From positions 558,001-622,000 of the forward strand of contig JANTUC010000017.1 in assembly GCA_026873275.1 (NCBI GenBank): 64,000 bases of DNA, read 5' to 3'. The stretch is from Pseudopithomyces maydicus (Eukaryota; Ascomycota; Dothideomycetes; Pleosporales; Didymosphaeriaceae). Made by a program: the position numbers and the translations under genes. Positions 21,622 to 32,312 of the stretch are shown here, in pieces. The notes under the pieces are model-generated. The model was not told the origin of the DNA. It was given only the letters and a program-made list of their open reading frames with translations, and ran no database searches. Positions within the stretch are counted from its first letter, which is position 1. The number at the start of each line of letters is the position of its first letter.

Positions 21622-24190
21622 ATGGCAAGCTTTCGTCCACTGCAACCTGCCCCAATGCAAGAACAAACACCTCAACCTGAGGCGAGACCTCCGCTGGCCC
21701 AGAAACCGAAGCGGACCGTCACTCTTGGAGCTTGTGTTGCTTGTAAGTGTTGCATCTATATCGGCCAGAGAATGCATTTCTGACCTGTTGCAGGCCGTAG
21801 ACGAAAATCAAAAGTATGAGACTTGGGAAGCTGCGTAATCAAAGTCCTAACCATAATAGTGCGATGGCGACCGTCCTATCTGTAGTTGCTGTACTCAGAA
21901 AGAGACCGAGTGTGTCTATGAACTAGGACCAAATGAGAAACCATCACAAGCAATGAAAAGAAAGAACGACGAGATGCAGGGCGAGCTCTCAAAGTTGCGT
22001 AAGCTCTACGAAATGCTACGCCTCAGTCCAGAAGATGAGGCTTTAGCTATGCTTCGCAAGATCCGGTCCGAGCCTCAATTGAATGAGTTTATCCGTCGTG
22101 AACAGTCAGCTTCTCAACCATTACCAAGTCCAATACCAGTGCAACAATCCGGATCCACACATCCCGTGACTTTACCACCTATTCGCGTCGCTCTGGATTC
22201 TGCCAATTCTGACCCCAGAAATTTCCCATTTACGCACATAAGCATGTTTCCGATGGGATATGATGAACCTAGCAGTCAGCGGCGACGGCATGCTTCGGAC
22301 GTCGATGTCTCAGCCCGGTAAGCCGTCATGAGCATCACAAAGAGGATGACTTTGACCAACCGTAGATCAGATACTTCAGATTCTTTTCCGGCTCCGATTT
22401 CAATAGAAACTTTATTACACAAGGAGAGAGGCAACTCTCCTGATTTCAGACTACGAGCACTTCCGAACTGGACTTCAGTTTCCAAAGATGCCCAATTTCT
22501 GACCCTGCTCATGACCTTATGGCACAAATGGAATTACAGCTACTATCGTTTCCTGGACTGGGACATCTTCTTGGATGACCTTTCGAGTGGGGAGACAGAC
22601 TTTTGCTCTGAGCTCTTAGTGAATGCAATCTTAGCATGCGCAGGCGTGAGTTCAAACGTATTTCTTATGTACGAAGCCTCTATCTAAACAGATGTAAAGG
22701 TCACAAGTCTCAGTACTGTCAACACTTTTATCTCATTTTACAGACAAATGCCCTGTATAGAAACTTTTTACACTACATTGACGTCGAACGGGACCTTGGC
22801 TGAAACACTATTTAGTTCCACTCGCCTCTTGTTAAAAATCGTTCCGACCCATTTGGCGATAGCATGATAACTCAATTTTACCATGAAGCTCGACGATTGT
22901 GGGAGCCTGGAGAGGGCGAAGGAGATAATCTCACTCGACTTCAAGCTTCTGTGGCGCTGTACTCAGTCTTTGGAAAACATGGTCGAGATAAAGTTGGACA
23001 TTACTTTCTACAAGAAGCATGTCGGATAGCTCAGAACATTGGTCTCTTTCGGTTACCCTCCTCCTCTGAACCAAGGCCACCACATGTTTCGCAGGATAGA
23101 TGGAAAAGGGCACGGTCAGTCACAGCATGGGGATTGTTCAACTTTCAGCTGTAAGAGAATCCCTTCATCGTTCGTCAAATATATTGTAATTCTTACAGGC
23201 CCAGGACAGTGTCATTAACCCTGTCTTTATCACCGTTGTTGGTCTCCCCACCACCTGTCTCAATACCCTATGAGGGCATCCGAGAGACCGAAGGCGAGCA
23301 GAGACACTTGCATCTATGGCCATCATATCATACTAACACCTTCTAGATTTATTTCGGGATGAATGCGCTCGCAGTGCAATCTTGTTGGAATGCTTGAACG
23401 TGCTCATCCATCCAAACGACTCAAGCTTCGTTATACCACCAAAGCCAGAGCACATTGAAATTCTATATCTTCGTTTAAAATTTCAGTTCGAGGGCCGTCA
23501 ACCAAGTCTTTGTCCAAATACACATCCTTCACCACAGAATCTCCTTGCAGCGTAATGAACCCCTTCTTTCACACCAAACGTCTGGTTGACTTCTGCAGGA
23601 TGCTCCACCATGTTCTCGTTATGCGTTTGTTCCACCCTTTTACGCATTACGAAAGCCCGAACGCACAAGTAGAATCGTATCGCAGTCAAGCCCTTCAACG
23701 GATTACGACAGCTATGAATGAGCTCCGCCATCTCATTTATCTTCATGATTATCACTTCGGCTGGTCCAATATCATCGATATAGTTCTATATCCTCTTGTG
23801 ACAGTGGTTTTTGCGTCACTTGATGAAATGTCACAAGAAGAACATCCTGTCTTCTTAGCGGACAGGAGTGAGGTCTACCGTGGACTCTTGACATGTTTAC
23901 ACGCTCTAAGTATCGTATCAACGTACCATTACTGCGTGCAACCTGTTCTCCGATTGCTAGCACAGTCTTGTCAATCACTTGACATACCACTACCCGAGGA
24001 GATAACGAACGCCTTAAGCCACTTTGAGAGTGAGGAATGGACCAGACAAGCAGTAAGCATGGCAAGTAGCCAGTACATCGCAGATATGCGTGAGGCAACC
24101 TTCGCCATGGATAGCGCTCGCATGGACAGCATCGTCTCTCGCTGGGGAACGCTTACAATCGAAGACGTAAGGAATACGGAGCGGAGGTGA
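21622..24190 (+). CDS. Zn2Cys6 fungal transcription factor, seven exons, two frame breaks
   Basis: Exons: 21622-21742, 21793-21812, 21859-22317, 22366-22645, 22816-23150, 23199-23551 and 23599-24190, all introns GT-AG. The N-terminal zinc cluster is assembled across the first three exons: ACVACRRRKSKCDGDRPIC then SCC and a final Cys (C-x2-C-x6-C-x6-C-x2-C-x6-C). A short coiled-coil linker (MKRKNDEMQGELSKLRKLY) and the fungal-specific regulatory region (QFYHEARRLWEP, GLFNFQL, HHVLVMRLFHPF) follow. Two one-base shifts interrupt it. The first is one extra A in the run at 21898-21901, inside the zinc cluster between the fifth and sixth Cys; the second is one missing base at the TT of 23341-23342. 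With both corrected all phases close (about 719 aa). Target genes unknown. Either residual sequencing indels or early decay explains the breaks. Confidence 0.8.
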
Positions 24191-25919
24191 TTTCAAGATA
24201 AATCGTCAGTTAGCGCAAGACTATGAAGTTGCTGCACAGATAGCGGATAGGCTGCCCTGGAATCTTAAAAGGCCCGCTTTCAGTGCGATCCGATCGCGAT
24301 ACCCGCTTTTTGGGACTTGGCTTTTGAGTATTAGTCTCCCCTCGCACTAGACTATCTCGTGGTGATTGCAGTTGTTGAACGCCTCTTCGTCACCCATTTT
24401 CAAGCAGTCTTAGCAATGAACTTTTACTCGGCGTGTATGCCAGTATATTGACGCCTTTGTGCCATTTGCATGATGTTGTCAAGCTATGCTGTTCAAGTAT
24501 ATTTCACGCGAGTACAGCGCTACCTTAAGTAGATAATGTGCGGTTGTTGGATGCACCTGTTGCATTGAAGCTACTGCAGTAATGTAGGTAAGTGGCATAA
24601 TCGGCGCAGTGCCGAACCGACATCCGAAGTGAGACGCAACATGCGGCCTTTTTGACGTCGGCCCGAATTGAGGGAAGAAGACGCTTGCGTGTAGCAGGGT
24701 GGGTGGCTTCTATGTTGATGTCTATCTGAATGGTGCATGCTTGTTGAGAATAAGCTGAAGAACGATAGCATTATGAAGTCAGCTTTGCCAAAAGTTACGA
24801 TTGACCTTTTTGCACCGAGTTTCTATAAGCATCAACATGTTTATACGACACGTCAGCGTAGCATTTGTGTAGCTGGATATAATTTCGCCTGCCTTTTTCC
24901 TCTTCTCCTCTGAATCTCAAAAAAGCGCTGTCTTCTTCAGAATGCCTTCTGAAACAGTGCTAGAGGCTGTCTCATGGTGCTTACCACAGCTTTGATACCA
25001 ATCAGCTGCAGGTTTTTGCTCCTTCGTAGCTGATTCGTTCATACGAAATTCCCACTACGACGGTCCGCCTTCCACCCATAGACTACCGGCATTCCCCACC
25101 ACCACCACCATCCGCCGACCGTCCGACTTGCTCTTCTACCACCCCGGCCGTGCCCCTCAAGCTTGTCTCGCGACTCTCCTCGTCATATGTTAGCGCTGGA
25201 ATTTTTATCTATTGCTTGATTCGTTCATCGCCATCAATGATTGGTTGGGCCTATGCTCAGGGGGAGTAGGTAGGAGGCAAATCTGTCAGCTCAGGTACCG
25301 AAAAGATGGAGCTATAGGGTATTGGGGACCGATAGGCCGGCCGTGAATGCCAGGAAATGCTGCCTATCGGGTGACGCAAATGGATCTTGAAGTCACGAGC
25401 TGTTGCTATGGTCGAGCTCAGCCAGATTGCTGGTCTCGAAATTTCGCGGCATAAGGACACAATAGCAACTGGTATGTGAAGGTGGTGCGTACTGGAAAAA
25501 TGCAAACGCTATAACTACTTCAGTATTCAATTACAGCTGTGAAATTTTTCGAACCTTCTGCTGGTGTATGTGACATATACATAGGTCTTGCTCAATATAC
25601 TCGCCCTGTCACGTATTTGGTTGTTCTGATTCACTGAACGACATTGGAGGAAGTACTGGGCTGTATCACAACAGATTCACTAGACGAAAGAGCATGCAAT
25701 GGAAGTTCTGAAGGGCGACTGGAGCTGAGCGGGCTATTTCGACTTCATTGTCTTCTTATGGAAAATAGAATGCAAGGAATTTATCTGATATTCCACTGCA
25801 TTCGCTGAATTTGAATGGCAACCCAAATGAATAGAAAATTTTATTATACGGGAGTGATTGTATACCCAGCAAGCCTTATATAAGCCAAAGCTTTTTTTCA
25901 TACATCTTCCAACTTTGCG
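24191..25919. other. intergenic before the J-domain gene
   Basis: About 1.7 kb, moderately AT-rich, with no open frame showing family similarity. A TATA element (TATATAA, 25877-25883) lies 37 bp before the J-domain start codon. Confidence 0.55.
25877..25883 (+). promoter_or_regulatory. TATA-like element of the J-domain gene
   Basis: TATATAA, 37 bp upstream of the ATG at 25920. The position allows a short leader; assignment is by sequence and spacing only. Confidence 0.35.
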
Positions 25920-27101
25920 ATGCTCCGAAAATATTTGTCTCCTGGCCATCCGATCTTTGAAATGTACCCAAGACGTATACGAACACACCATGGGCGGAGA
26001 CTAGTAGTGCGGCCAGTACTTTATCAACAACAGGTGCTGACGCCTGTTGTACAGACGACCGTGATCGAAGACCACGTCCAGCAGCCGCGAGATTTTCAAG
26101 ATACTATAGTTGAACGGCACATACAGCACCAGCCACAGGTAATTCATCAAGAAGAGGTGGAACACGTATACATGCCAGACCCAGTACAACATATCGAACA
26201 CAGGACATACATCCATCAAGGAAGCTCTACGATTGAGTACAGACAAGGGTATTCGGAAGCTCCTAGCCGTATTGTGAGTCAAAATGTAAAGTATGTCAAG
26301 GATGAGTCCGAAGATTCTGCCTATGACACCGACGATTCGCGGAAGGGTTATAGGAAACAGAAAGAAAAGACCAAACGAAGAGACAGAGACGTTGACAGGG
26401 AAGGCCGCAAAGGAAGCGACAATAAGAGTCGGAAATATCGCTCACGCTCACGCTCTCATTCTCGCAGCCGTTCACGCGACCACGATACGGACGCAAGAAA
26501 ATCTTCTAGACGCAGGGAATCATCCCGAAGGGACGTTGGCTACGATTCAAGCACAAAGCAAACCAGGAATTCAAGCACGAGGGAGCGTAAAGTGAACACT
26601 CGTGGCGATGCCGATACGTATGACAGAAGCGACGCGAACAAAGACAAAAATGAGGTACCTAGGCCATCAGCCAGAATGATAGAAGACAAGACACAACATT
26701 CTAACAAACATTCGAAGAAATCCAACGCTTCTAGCTCGTTTGATCCCTATGAAATCTTCGGCTTCCAAGACAAGAGAGAGAAAACTGACCAGATCGACAT
26801 CGAAGCAACCTACAAGGCTCTGAGGAAGAAATGGCATCCTGACAGACACATGAGGGGTTCGAAGGAGGAGCAAGATGAAGCTACAAAGCGCATGTCTGAG
26901 ATCAACCAAGCCTACGATATCATAGGCAACCCAAAGAGAAGAGCCGTTTTTGATAGGACTGGAATAACAGAGCTGTGGGAGCTCGATGGGTTGGTCGAGC
27001 GCGGCGAGAATGATAGTTCTGCTGTTTTGAGTCCTGGGAACAAAGGAAAGACTGCGGACGGGAAACCCATGGGTCTCAAGAATATCTTCAGGAAGAGATG
27101 A
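25920..27101 (+). CDS. J-domain protein with an RS-rich middle region
   Basis: Single exon, 393 aa. Residues about 1-120 are Gln/His/Val-rich (VLYQQQVLTPVVQ, VIHQEEVEHVYMP). Residues 140-275 are strongly charged with Arg-Ser repeats (RSRSRSHSRSRSRDHD). A J domain follows at about 277-355 (DPYEIFGF, KALRKKWHPDRH, EINQAYDIIGNPKRRAVFD) with the HPD motif that stimulates Hsp70 ATPase intact. No zinc-finger or substrate-binding DnaJ domain is present, so this is a class C (type III) J-protein. The RS region resembles splicing-related proteins, so a nuclear role is possible but inferred. The start at 25920 follows a TATA element; a second Met at residue 15 is an alternative. Confidence 0.85.
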   Translation: MLRKYLSPGHPIFEMYPRRIRTHHGRRLVVRPVLYQQQVLTPVVQTTVIEDHVQQPRDFQDTIVERHIQHQPQVIHQEEVEHVYMPDPVQHIEHRTYIHQGSSTIEYRQGYSEAPSRIVSQNVKYVKDESEDSAYDTDDSRKGYRKQKEKTKRRDRDVDREGRKGSDNKSRKYRSRSRSHSRSRSRDHDTDARKSSRRRESSRRDVGYDSSTKQTRNSSTRERKVNTRGDADTYDRSDANKDKNEVPRPSARMIEDKTQHSNKHSKKSNASSSFDPYEIFGFQDKREKTDQIDIEATYKALRKKWHPDRHMRGSKEEQDEATKRMSEINQAYDIIGNPKRRAVFDRTGITELWELDGLVERGENDSSAVLSPGNKGKTADGKPMGLKNIFRKR

Positions 27102-27677
27102 GTGGTGTGTACTGAGATCTTACCTACCCAAAAAGGATTTTGGAGCTGCGCAGATGTAAATGTTTTTCCTATATATCTACATCATTGAGTATCTAAGTTT
27201 TTGCTGGAACATTTTGGACATAGCTGTGCAGCTAAACGCAGCTAAACCGTGAAAGCCTATGATAGCATGAAACAGTAGAATTAACCTCTATGGTAAATTG
27301 TCTGCAATATTTGTGCAGAGCTCGGGCAAGCAAGGGCAACCTCTTTGGTGATTATTGAATAGTTTTTCCAATACGTGTATTGAAATTCAAGGTGAATGTA
27401 GTATTGAATTTACGCCAGATGATGTTCATTGAATGCAGCATTGAAGTAGCTGAAAATCTTAGAGACACAATCAATACATTCACTACTGAGCGCTAACTCC
27501 AGTTCGAAACCTTACTGATCGGGGTATTCTCTATAAAGCAAAAAGACCAAGTCACCATAAGGGCGTCTTAAAACATATTCCTCAACAACCTGTACACTCT
27601 CGACCATACTGAAACCTGAAAGATAACTTCTTCAATAGAACTTCCCCAAAAAGTAAAAACCCCGTCCCCTTCTGACG
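27102..27677. other. intergenic
   Basis: About 576 bp, AT-rich. It includes a tandem pair GCAGCTAAAC / GCAGCTAAAC near 27227-27247. No gene recognised. Confidence 0.5.
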
Positions 27678-28160
27678 ATGGAAGATCGCGCGAATAACAA
27701 CAATCCCCACACCCACAACAAACTATGCAGCCTCCGCCCTAACCCCAATCTCATCCCCACAACCACAACCACCATAACCTGCCCCTCCTGCACCCACTCC
27801 TTCCCCCTCCTATCCTCCTCCGAATCATCCAAACCCGCCATATACACCACCTGGGGCGACTACAACACGGAAGAAAAAGTCCAGAACTCCCCTTACTACA
27901 CCAAGACATCGCTGCCCCAATTCGGAGGCCACAACGCGCTCGTGTTCCATGCCGCGCATCCGGTTCCGCATCGCTATCTGCGCACGTTGGCACCGGAGCA
28001 GCTGGAGAGTTTGAGAGAGCAGTTGAGGAGTGATGCGGGTTATGGAGAGGAGATGAGGGATAGGGTGGGGTATACGGTGGATGCGATCGAGGAGGTGTTG
28101 GGGGATGAGGAGTTTTTGGGGGAGCAGATGAGGAGGTTGATGTTTAGTTGGGTTATGTGA
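27678..28160 (+). CDS. small orphan protein
   Basis: Single uninterrupted frame of 160 aa. The N-terminus is Asn/Pro/Thr-rich with one CxxC pair (TCPSC) that could bind metal but has no partner pair. A folded-looking middle follows (IYTTWGDYNTEEKVQ, HNALVFHAAHPVPHRYLRTL), then a helical acidic C-terminus. The antisense frames in this interval arise from base composition. No family recognised; whether it is expressed is unknown. It is tail-to-tail with the esterase gene at 28396. Confidence 0.4.
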   Translation: MEDRANNNNPHTHNKLCSLRPNPNLIPTTTTTITCPSCTHSFPLLSSSESSKPAIYTTWGDYNTEEKVQNSPYYTKTSLPQFGGHNALVFHAAHPVPHRYLRTLAPEQLESLREQLRSDAGYGEEMRDRVGYTVDAIEEVLGDEEFLGEQMRRLMFSWVM

Positions 28161-28395
28161 CGATGTAGGAGTCAGCCGCTGTAATTTACTGTAGGCGAGC
28201 ATCGTAAGGGGTAGGATAGTTTGATGGCTATTCATTGTCAAGATCCATGTACATCTTGCAGAAATCCCGAGAGATAATTACTCCCCGTAAATTTTTCTCT
28301 ATCACATTGCCATCATTGTACCCCCAATGTTCTCTCTACTCGTCATAAGTAGCATACCCACCCGACCTCACTGTAGCATTAAACACCACCTCGGG

Positions 28396-29514
28396 TCACT
28401 CTTTTACTTCCCCTTCTAGCACCCCATCATACGGCCCCCCGCTAACCCAATCCCAAAAGGCCCCAAAATACGTCCTCATATACTCATTCGTTCTACTCCC
28501 TGTCACATTCCCCAAAGACGGCACCGGCGCCGTCCCGTTCCCCTTGGGCAACAACTCCACCCACAACGGGATATCGCTCAAAGCCAGATGCGCAGATCCT
28601 ACCACCGTCGTCCAGTCGAGCCATCCCTTGCCCGTGCCATGGACCTCTTCTGCGTATCTTTCGATGAAGCCGGGCCACGTCGTGTCGGAGGCGAAATGGG
28701 TCGGGTTCATGGTCATCAGGTACGGGCGTCCATTGAGCGTAGCATTAACACTATCTCCGTACAGCCCACCGTCGATATTGATCCCCGCGATGATGCTAGA
28801 GAAGCGGTCCATCGCGCCTGTTGCCTGGGCAGCCCCCATGCTGTGTCCGAAAGCGCCGTACTTTTGCGTGTTGAAGTAAGCGCCGAATTGTTGGACCAGA
28901 GTGGGGAATCCCTCAGAGATCAGGAAGAGAATGTCACTCAGACGGAATTCGTAGATCTGCTGGATCAAGCTGTCACTGTACGGCATGTAGATGTCTCAAC
29001 CCGTGACGCCCGAGTTGTTGTACGGAAAAGGGAGGTACGGCGCCTCGCCTGGGTGGTCCATGGCGAGGATCACGTAGCCCTTCGATGCAAGGTCGGAGAG
29101 CAGAGAGGTGTACATGAAGGCATTGACACCACCGCCGGGACCGAAGACGAGGGTTGGCAGATCCTTTACGCTCTGTGATTCCTCGGGAGTTAAAATTGGG
29201 GCTTGCCATTGCAGTACTGTCTCGATGGAGAGCAGGTCTTTGGGTGCGATGTTGAAGACTTCGCCCCATATGGCAGCACTGGTGGGGTCAAAGTAGGGTA
29301 CGCTGTTGTTGAGTGTTGGGGCGGAAACCGTGGGGTAGTAGATTGAGATCAGCAAATTCGTGCCAGGACCCGGGGTCGGGTCATTGAGAGTGGTGTGGTT
29401 GAAGATATGCTGCGTGAACCCGACTCCATAAGGACCAGATGGTGGTGGAAGATGCACTGATGTTGCAAGTGCGGTCGATAGAGCGGTCAGAAAAGGCAAG
29501 CGTAAGGGATTCAT
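28396..29514 (-). CDS. secreted PAF-acetylhydrolase/lipase-like protein with an in-frame TGA
   Basis: Alpha/beta-hydrolase of the platelet-activating-factor acetylhydrolase-like type found in fungi. The start at 29514 gives a signal peptide (MNPLRLPFLTALSTALATS); the longer frame from 29577 would bury it, so the inner Met is preferred. Visible features: GPGGGVNAFMYTSLLSDLAS with the oxyanion region, LASKGYVILAMDHPGEAPYLPF, and the nucleophile elbow FGHSMGAAQA. The reading frame is interrupted once by TGA at 28998-28996 between two well-conserved halves. Either this is a nonsense change (for example Trp to stop), or a 48-nt in-frame intron (29023-28976, GTACAA...GTACAG) removes it; that intron lacks an obvious branch point and would delete residues between two conserved blocks. 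Length without the stop is about 372 aa. Confidence 0.7.
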
Positions 29515-29914
29515 GGCGATGCGATGCAGTGTCCTGGTTAACAAAGGCGAGCGTGATACCATGAATTTGTACCCCACTCATTCTATTCCTCCCATCCCGA
29601 GATTCAACGTGAGAAAATGGGATTCTCTTGGCAAAAATGACGACGGCACTACCCTAGGTATGTCTAGTACGGGCACGGGAATACGAGCGGACCTAGAGTG
29701 AGTACAGCAGGTGCTAACTCCTAAGCAGCATATGATTGGCCACATCTGGATGTTACTGCGATCCGCCCCCATGTGCTCACCACCAATTACTAAAGGATCT
29801 TATGTGTTTGAATGGTTCATTATTCGTGGTCGCTATGTAAACGGTCTAATCGTCCGCACTGAAAAGTTTGGGGCTCGATGGCGCGAGACATGTCGTCCCT
29901 CCAAAGTGTTCTTC
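29515..29914. other. intergenic between esterase and CipC
   Basis: About 400 bp holding the esterase promoter and the CipC 3' end, both genes being on the minus strand. Nothing else recognised. Confidence 0.5.
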
Positions 29915-30372
29915 TTACCACCCGCGACGGTCAAAGTTCTGGGGACGGTCGTACTGGTTGGGATCGTACTGATCCGCACCGTGGTTGTCGATGTAGTGTT
30001 CATCGTACATGCGCTCTGCACTCCTCTTGGCCTCGTGCTTCGCCTTCTCCTTGTCGAACCAGTCCTCGCCCTTTGTCTCAGCGAGCTTGTCGATCTCGGC
30101 ACCGGCGAAACCGGCGAGCAGTTCTTTCGCGAACTGGTGGGATACGGGCTTGCCTGGAGCGATCGAGTTAGCCTTCCTTGTACGCGAGACACAGTTGGAG
30201 GCAGAGAAGACGTACCTTCCTTGCGCTGATGGTCCTCGAAGGCCTTGAATCCGGCGAATGCGGCACCGCCAGCTACAAGCTCGTGGCCGAAGCTGGACTT
30301 GTTCTCCTCAAAGTTGTCATTCTGGTACACCTGATCGTAGGCGTTTTCAGAGTCACCCCAACCGAAAGGCAT
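29915..30372 (-). CDS. cipC: CipC-like protein (DUF3759), two exons
   Basis: Small cytosolic protein of the CipC family, first described as concanamycin-induced in Aspergillus and often abundant in stressed or hyphal cells; the biochemical role is unknown. Exon 1 is 30372-30216 and exon 2 is 30153-29915. The intron has donor GTACGT, branch GCTAAC and acceptor CTCCAG, and phases close (157 + 239 nt) at 131 aa. Hallmarks: MPFGWGDSENAYDQVY, SFGHELVAGGAAFAGFKAFE, HQRKEGKPVSHQFAKELLAG crossing the splice site, and EIDKLAETKGEDWFDKEKAK. The C-terminus is Asp/Tyr/Asn-rich (QYDPNQYD). A TATA-like element lies about 120 bp upstream (minus strand, 30500-30492). Confidence 0.92.
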
Positions 30373-31277
30373 GTTGTAAGATGGATGGGTGGAAGTGTAG
30401 AAGGTGGATATGTAGGGGTTGAACGAGAAGAGGTCGAGTGTTTAGTGAAGTAGAGTAGATTGAAGGCTACGTAGTGCACAGTGTAGGACAGCTTTATATA
30501 ATGGCTTCCCCTCCTCCCCCCTGCAGTAGCTCACCGTGACCAAAATGCAGGACCCGACCAAGGACCCCGGGGAGCTGAGACAAAGTTTCGTCATTTCCAG
30601 CTGGGTTCCGAAGTATTCGCCCAATTGTCATCTTTCCATGGCTCTGATCCAGGGTTTCCAGCTTGCTCGAGCTCCGCTGAGCCACAACTAGTGGAGTGAG
30701 TGCATAAAGCCACATCATTGAGCTGGGGCACGATCCGCTACCGCGATGGTGCCATTGCGGAGCTAAGAGTGGTCCCGAGACGGCGATTGGTGGCGAGGGC
30801 AGTGATGCGTCCGCCCCAGGGTCGCGTCGATGCAAGACGGATGTTCGGCTGAGGCGTGAGTGGGCAACGAGGGCCTGGATGCGTGCGTAATCGGTCGGAG
30901 CTAGGGTTTGGGCACGAAGCCGGACTGAAGCTTTGGTCAAGCACCCTTGGCAAAGCTTAGCCTGTGGCGGTGGTTGGACGGTCAGCGCAGCCACGCCCGA
31001 GTGAGGGGCTAGAACCGCGACATACCGTGCGAGGCGCTTCTCGTGGCCCTCAGGAGCAGGCACAGCGGATGGAGGGTGTAGCGAAGAGCAGGATTCACTT
31101 GAAAGGACGGCGCTCTGCTTGCTGTACCCCGGGGCCAAGCTCCAGTCACGTTTCTTAGCGCACACCTGGGCACCTGGGCACCTCGGGATGGCGCATGGCT
31201 GAGACGGTGAGGCGAGCGGTCCACCCACCCTTCCACCCCACCGACATGACGATGCCGCCTTCCGATATACCGCCACG
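30373..31277. other. divergent intergenic region between CipC and the esterase-fold gene
   Basis: About 905 bp. A 302-codon frame on the minus strand (30494-31402) crosses it and overlaps the first exon of the next gene; it is GC-composition driven and without similarity. TATATAAAG on the minus strand at 30500-30492 fits the CipC promoter. Confidence 0.5.
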
Positions 31278-32058
31278 ATGCCCGGCCGAGTCCCAACCAG
31301 AGCCGACTTTGCCTCCTCGGTGACGCTCTCCATCACCCCTCGTACGCTGCCTGTGCCCCCGCCCACTGTTCCATCCGCTAACTCGCACAGCGCCCGCTTC
31401 ACAACAGCCCGCCAATGTCCTGATCCTCCTCCACGGCCTCGGCGACACCCACGAAGCCTTCGAGAAGCTGGGGCGCCAGCTCAACTTCCCGGAGACAGCA
31501 TGTATCGCCGTCCGCGCCCCTAAGCCCCTGCCCTTCGGCCTCGACGGCTTCCACTGGGGCGACGACATGATCTTCGACCAGCACACCGGCGAGATGGACG
31601 TGGACACCGGCTTCAAAGAGTCTACCGAGATGATTCTACAGAAAGTCGTCAAGGACGGCCTGATCGCCAAATGCGGCTATACAGCCCGCGAGATCATCTT
31701 CTTCGGATTCGCACAAGGCGGCATGGTTGCATTGCAAGTCGCTGTCTCACTGGACGAGGAGCTGGGTGGTGTAGTCAGCATTGGAGGTGCCCTCTCGCTG
31801 TCTTCGCCGCTTCTCCCGATCGACAAGAAGAATAGGACCCCTGTGCTGGTGTGCAAGGCGAGCAGCGGGTCCCAGGTTACGGATGGCGCGCTGAAGAGGT
31901 TGAAGGATAATTTCGATTTCATAGAGGTGAAAGAGTGGAAGAGGAAGGGCGATGGCATGATGAGGAATAGGGAGGAGATGCTGCCCATCATGCAGTTCTT
32001 CGCGAGGAGACTGCGCAGCAGGAAGGGTGTGCCCGAGGGCAGTGTCGAGTTGAACTGA
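31278..32058 (+). CDS. carboxylesterase/acyl-protein-thioesterase fold protein lacking the catalytic triad, two exons
   Basis: Exon 1 is 31278-31341 and exon 2 is 31391-32058; the 49-nt intron has donor GTACGC, branch GCTAAC and acceptor CACAG. Phases close at 243 aa. The fold is that of phospholipase/carboxylesterase/APT1-type hydrolases: NVLILLHGLGDTHEAFEKL with the oxyanion strand, AVRAPKPLPFGLDGFHWGDD, then the elbow, then PVLVCKASSG. The catalytic residues are missing. The elbow GFSQGG reads GFAQGG (Ser to Ala). The Asp-bearing HG(D) strand reads CKASSGSQ. The His motif reads GMMRNREEM, with Arg in place of His. The frame is otherwise intact with clean splicing, so this looks like a maintained pseudoenzyme rather than a decaying gene. 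A ligand-binding or regulatory role is inference. Confidence 0.82.
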
Positions 32059-32312
32059 TCACAGACGATCCTGATCGAACTAATCTCAGAAGTCCGTCTT
32101 CAGCTTTACTAGAAAAATGTCAAGAGTGAAATGAATAAACGAATAAAGACAGCAACACTGCCATGTGATTTGTAGTTCAGCAAGACCATAATCTCTATCG
32201 TACTATGTGTGTATATTCCCGCATGGTTGGGGTAGAAAAGTCGGAGGGATGAAAATGCGATTAAGCTATCTGATATGTATCACTGTTGGTCTAGTTCTTC
32301 TGTATCTATGAT

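Noticed and set aside
29515..29577. Longer start for the PAF-acetylhydrolase-like protein at 29577
   Set aside because: The inner Met at 29514 places a proper signal peptide at the N-terminus; the longer form would put 21 charged residues before it.
30494..31402. 302-codon open frame on the minus strand between CipC and the esterase-fold gene
   Set aside because: It overlaps the first exon of the plus-strand gene, whose splice sites and domain are clear. The translation is Gly/Ser/Arg/Ala-rich without similarity and results from GC-rich composition.
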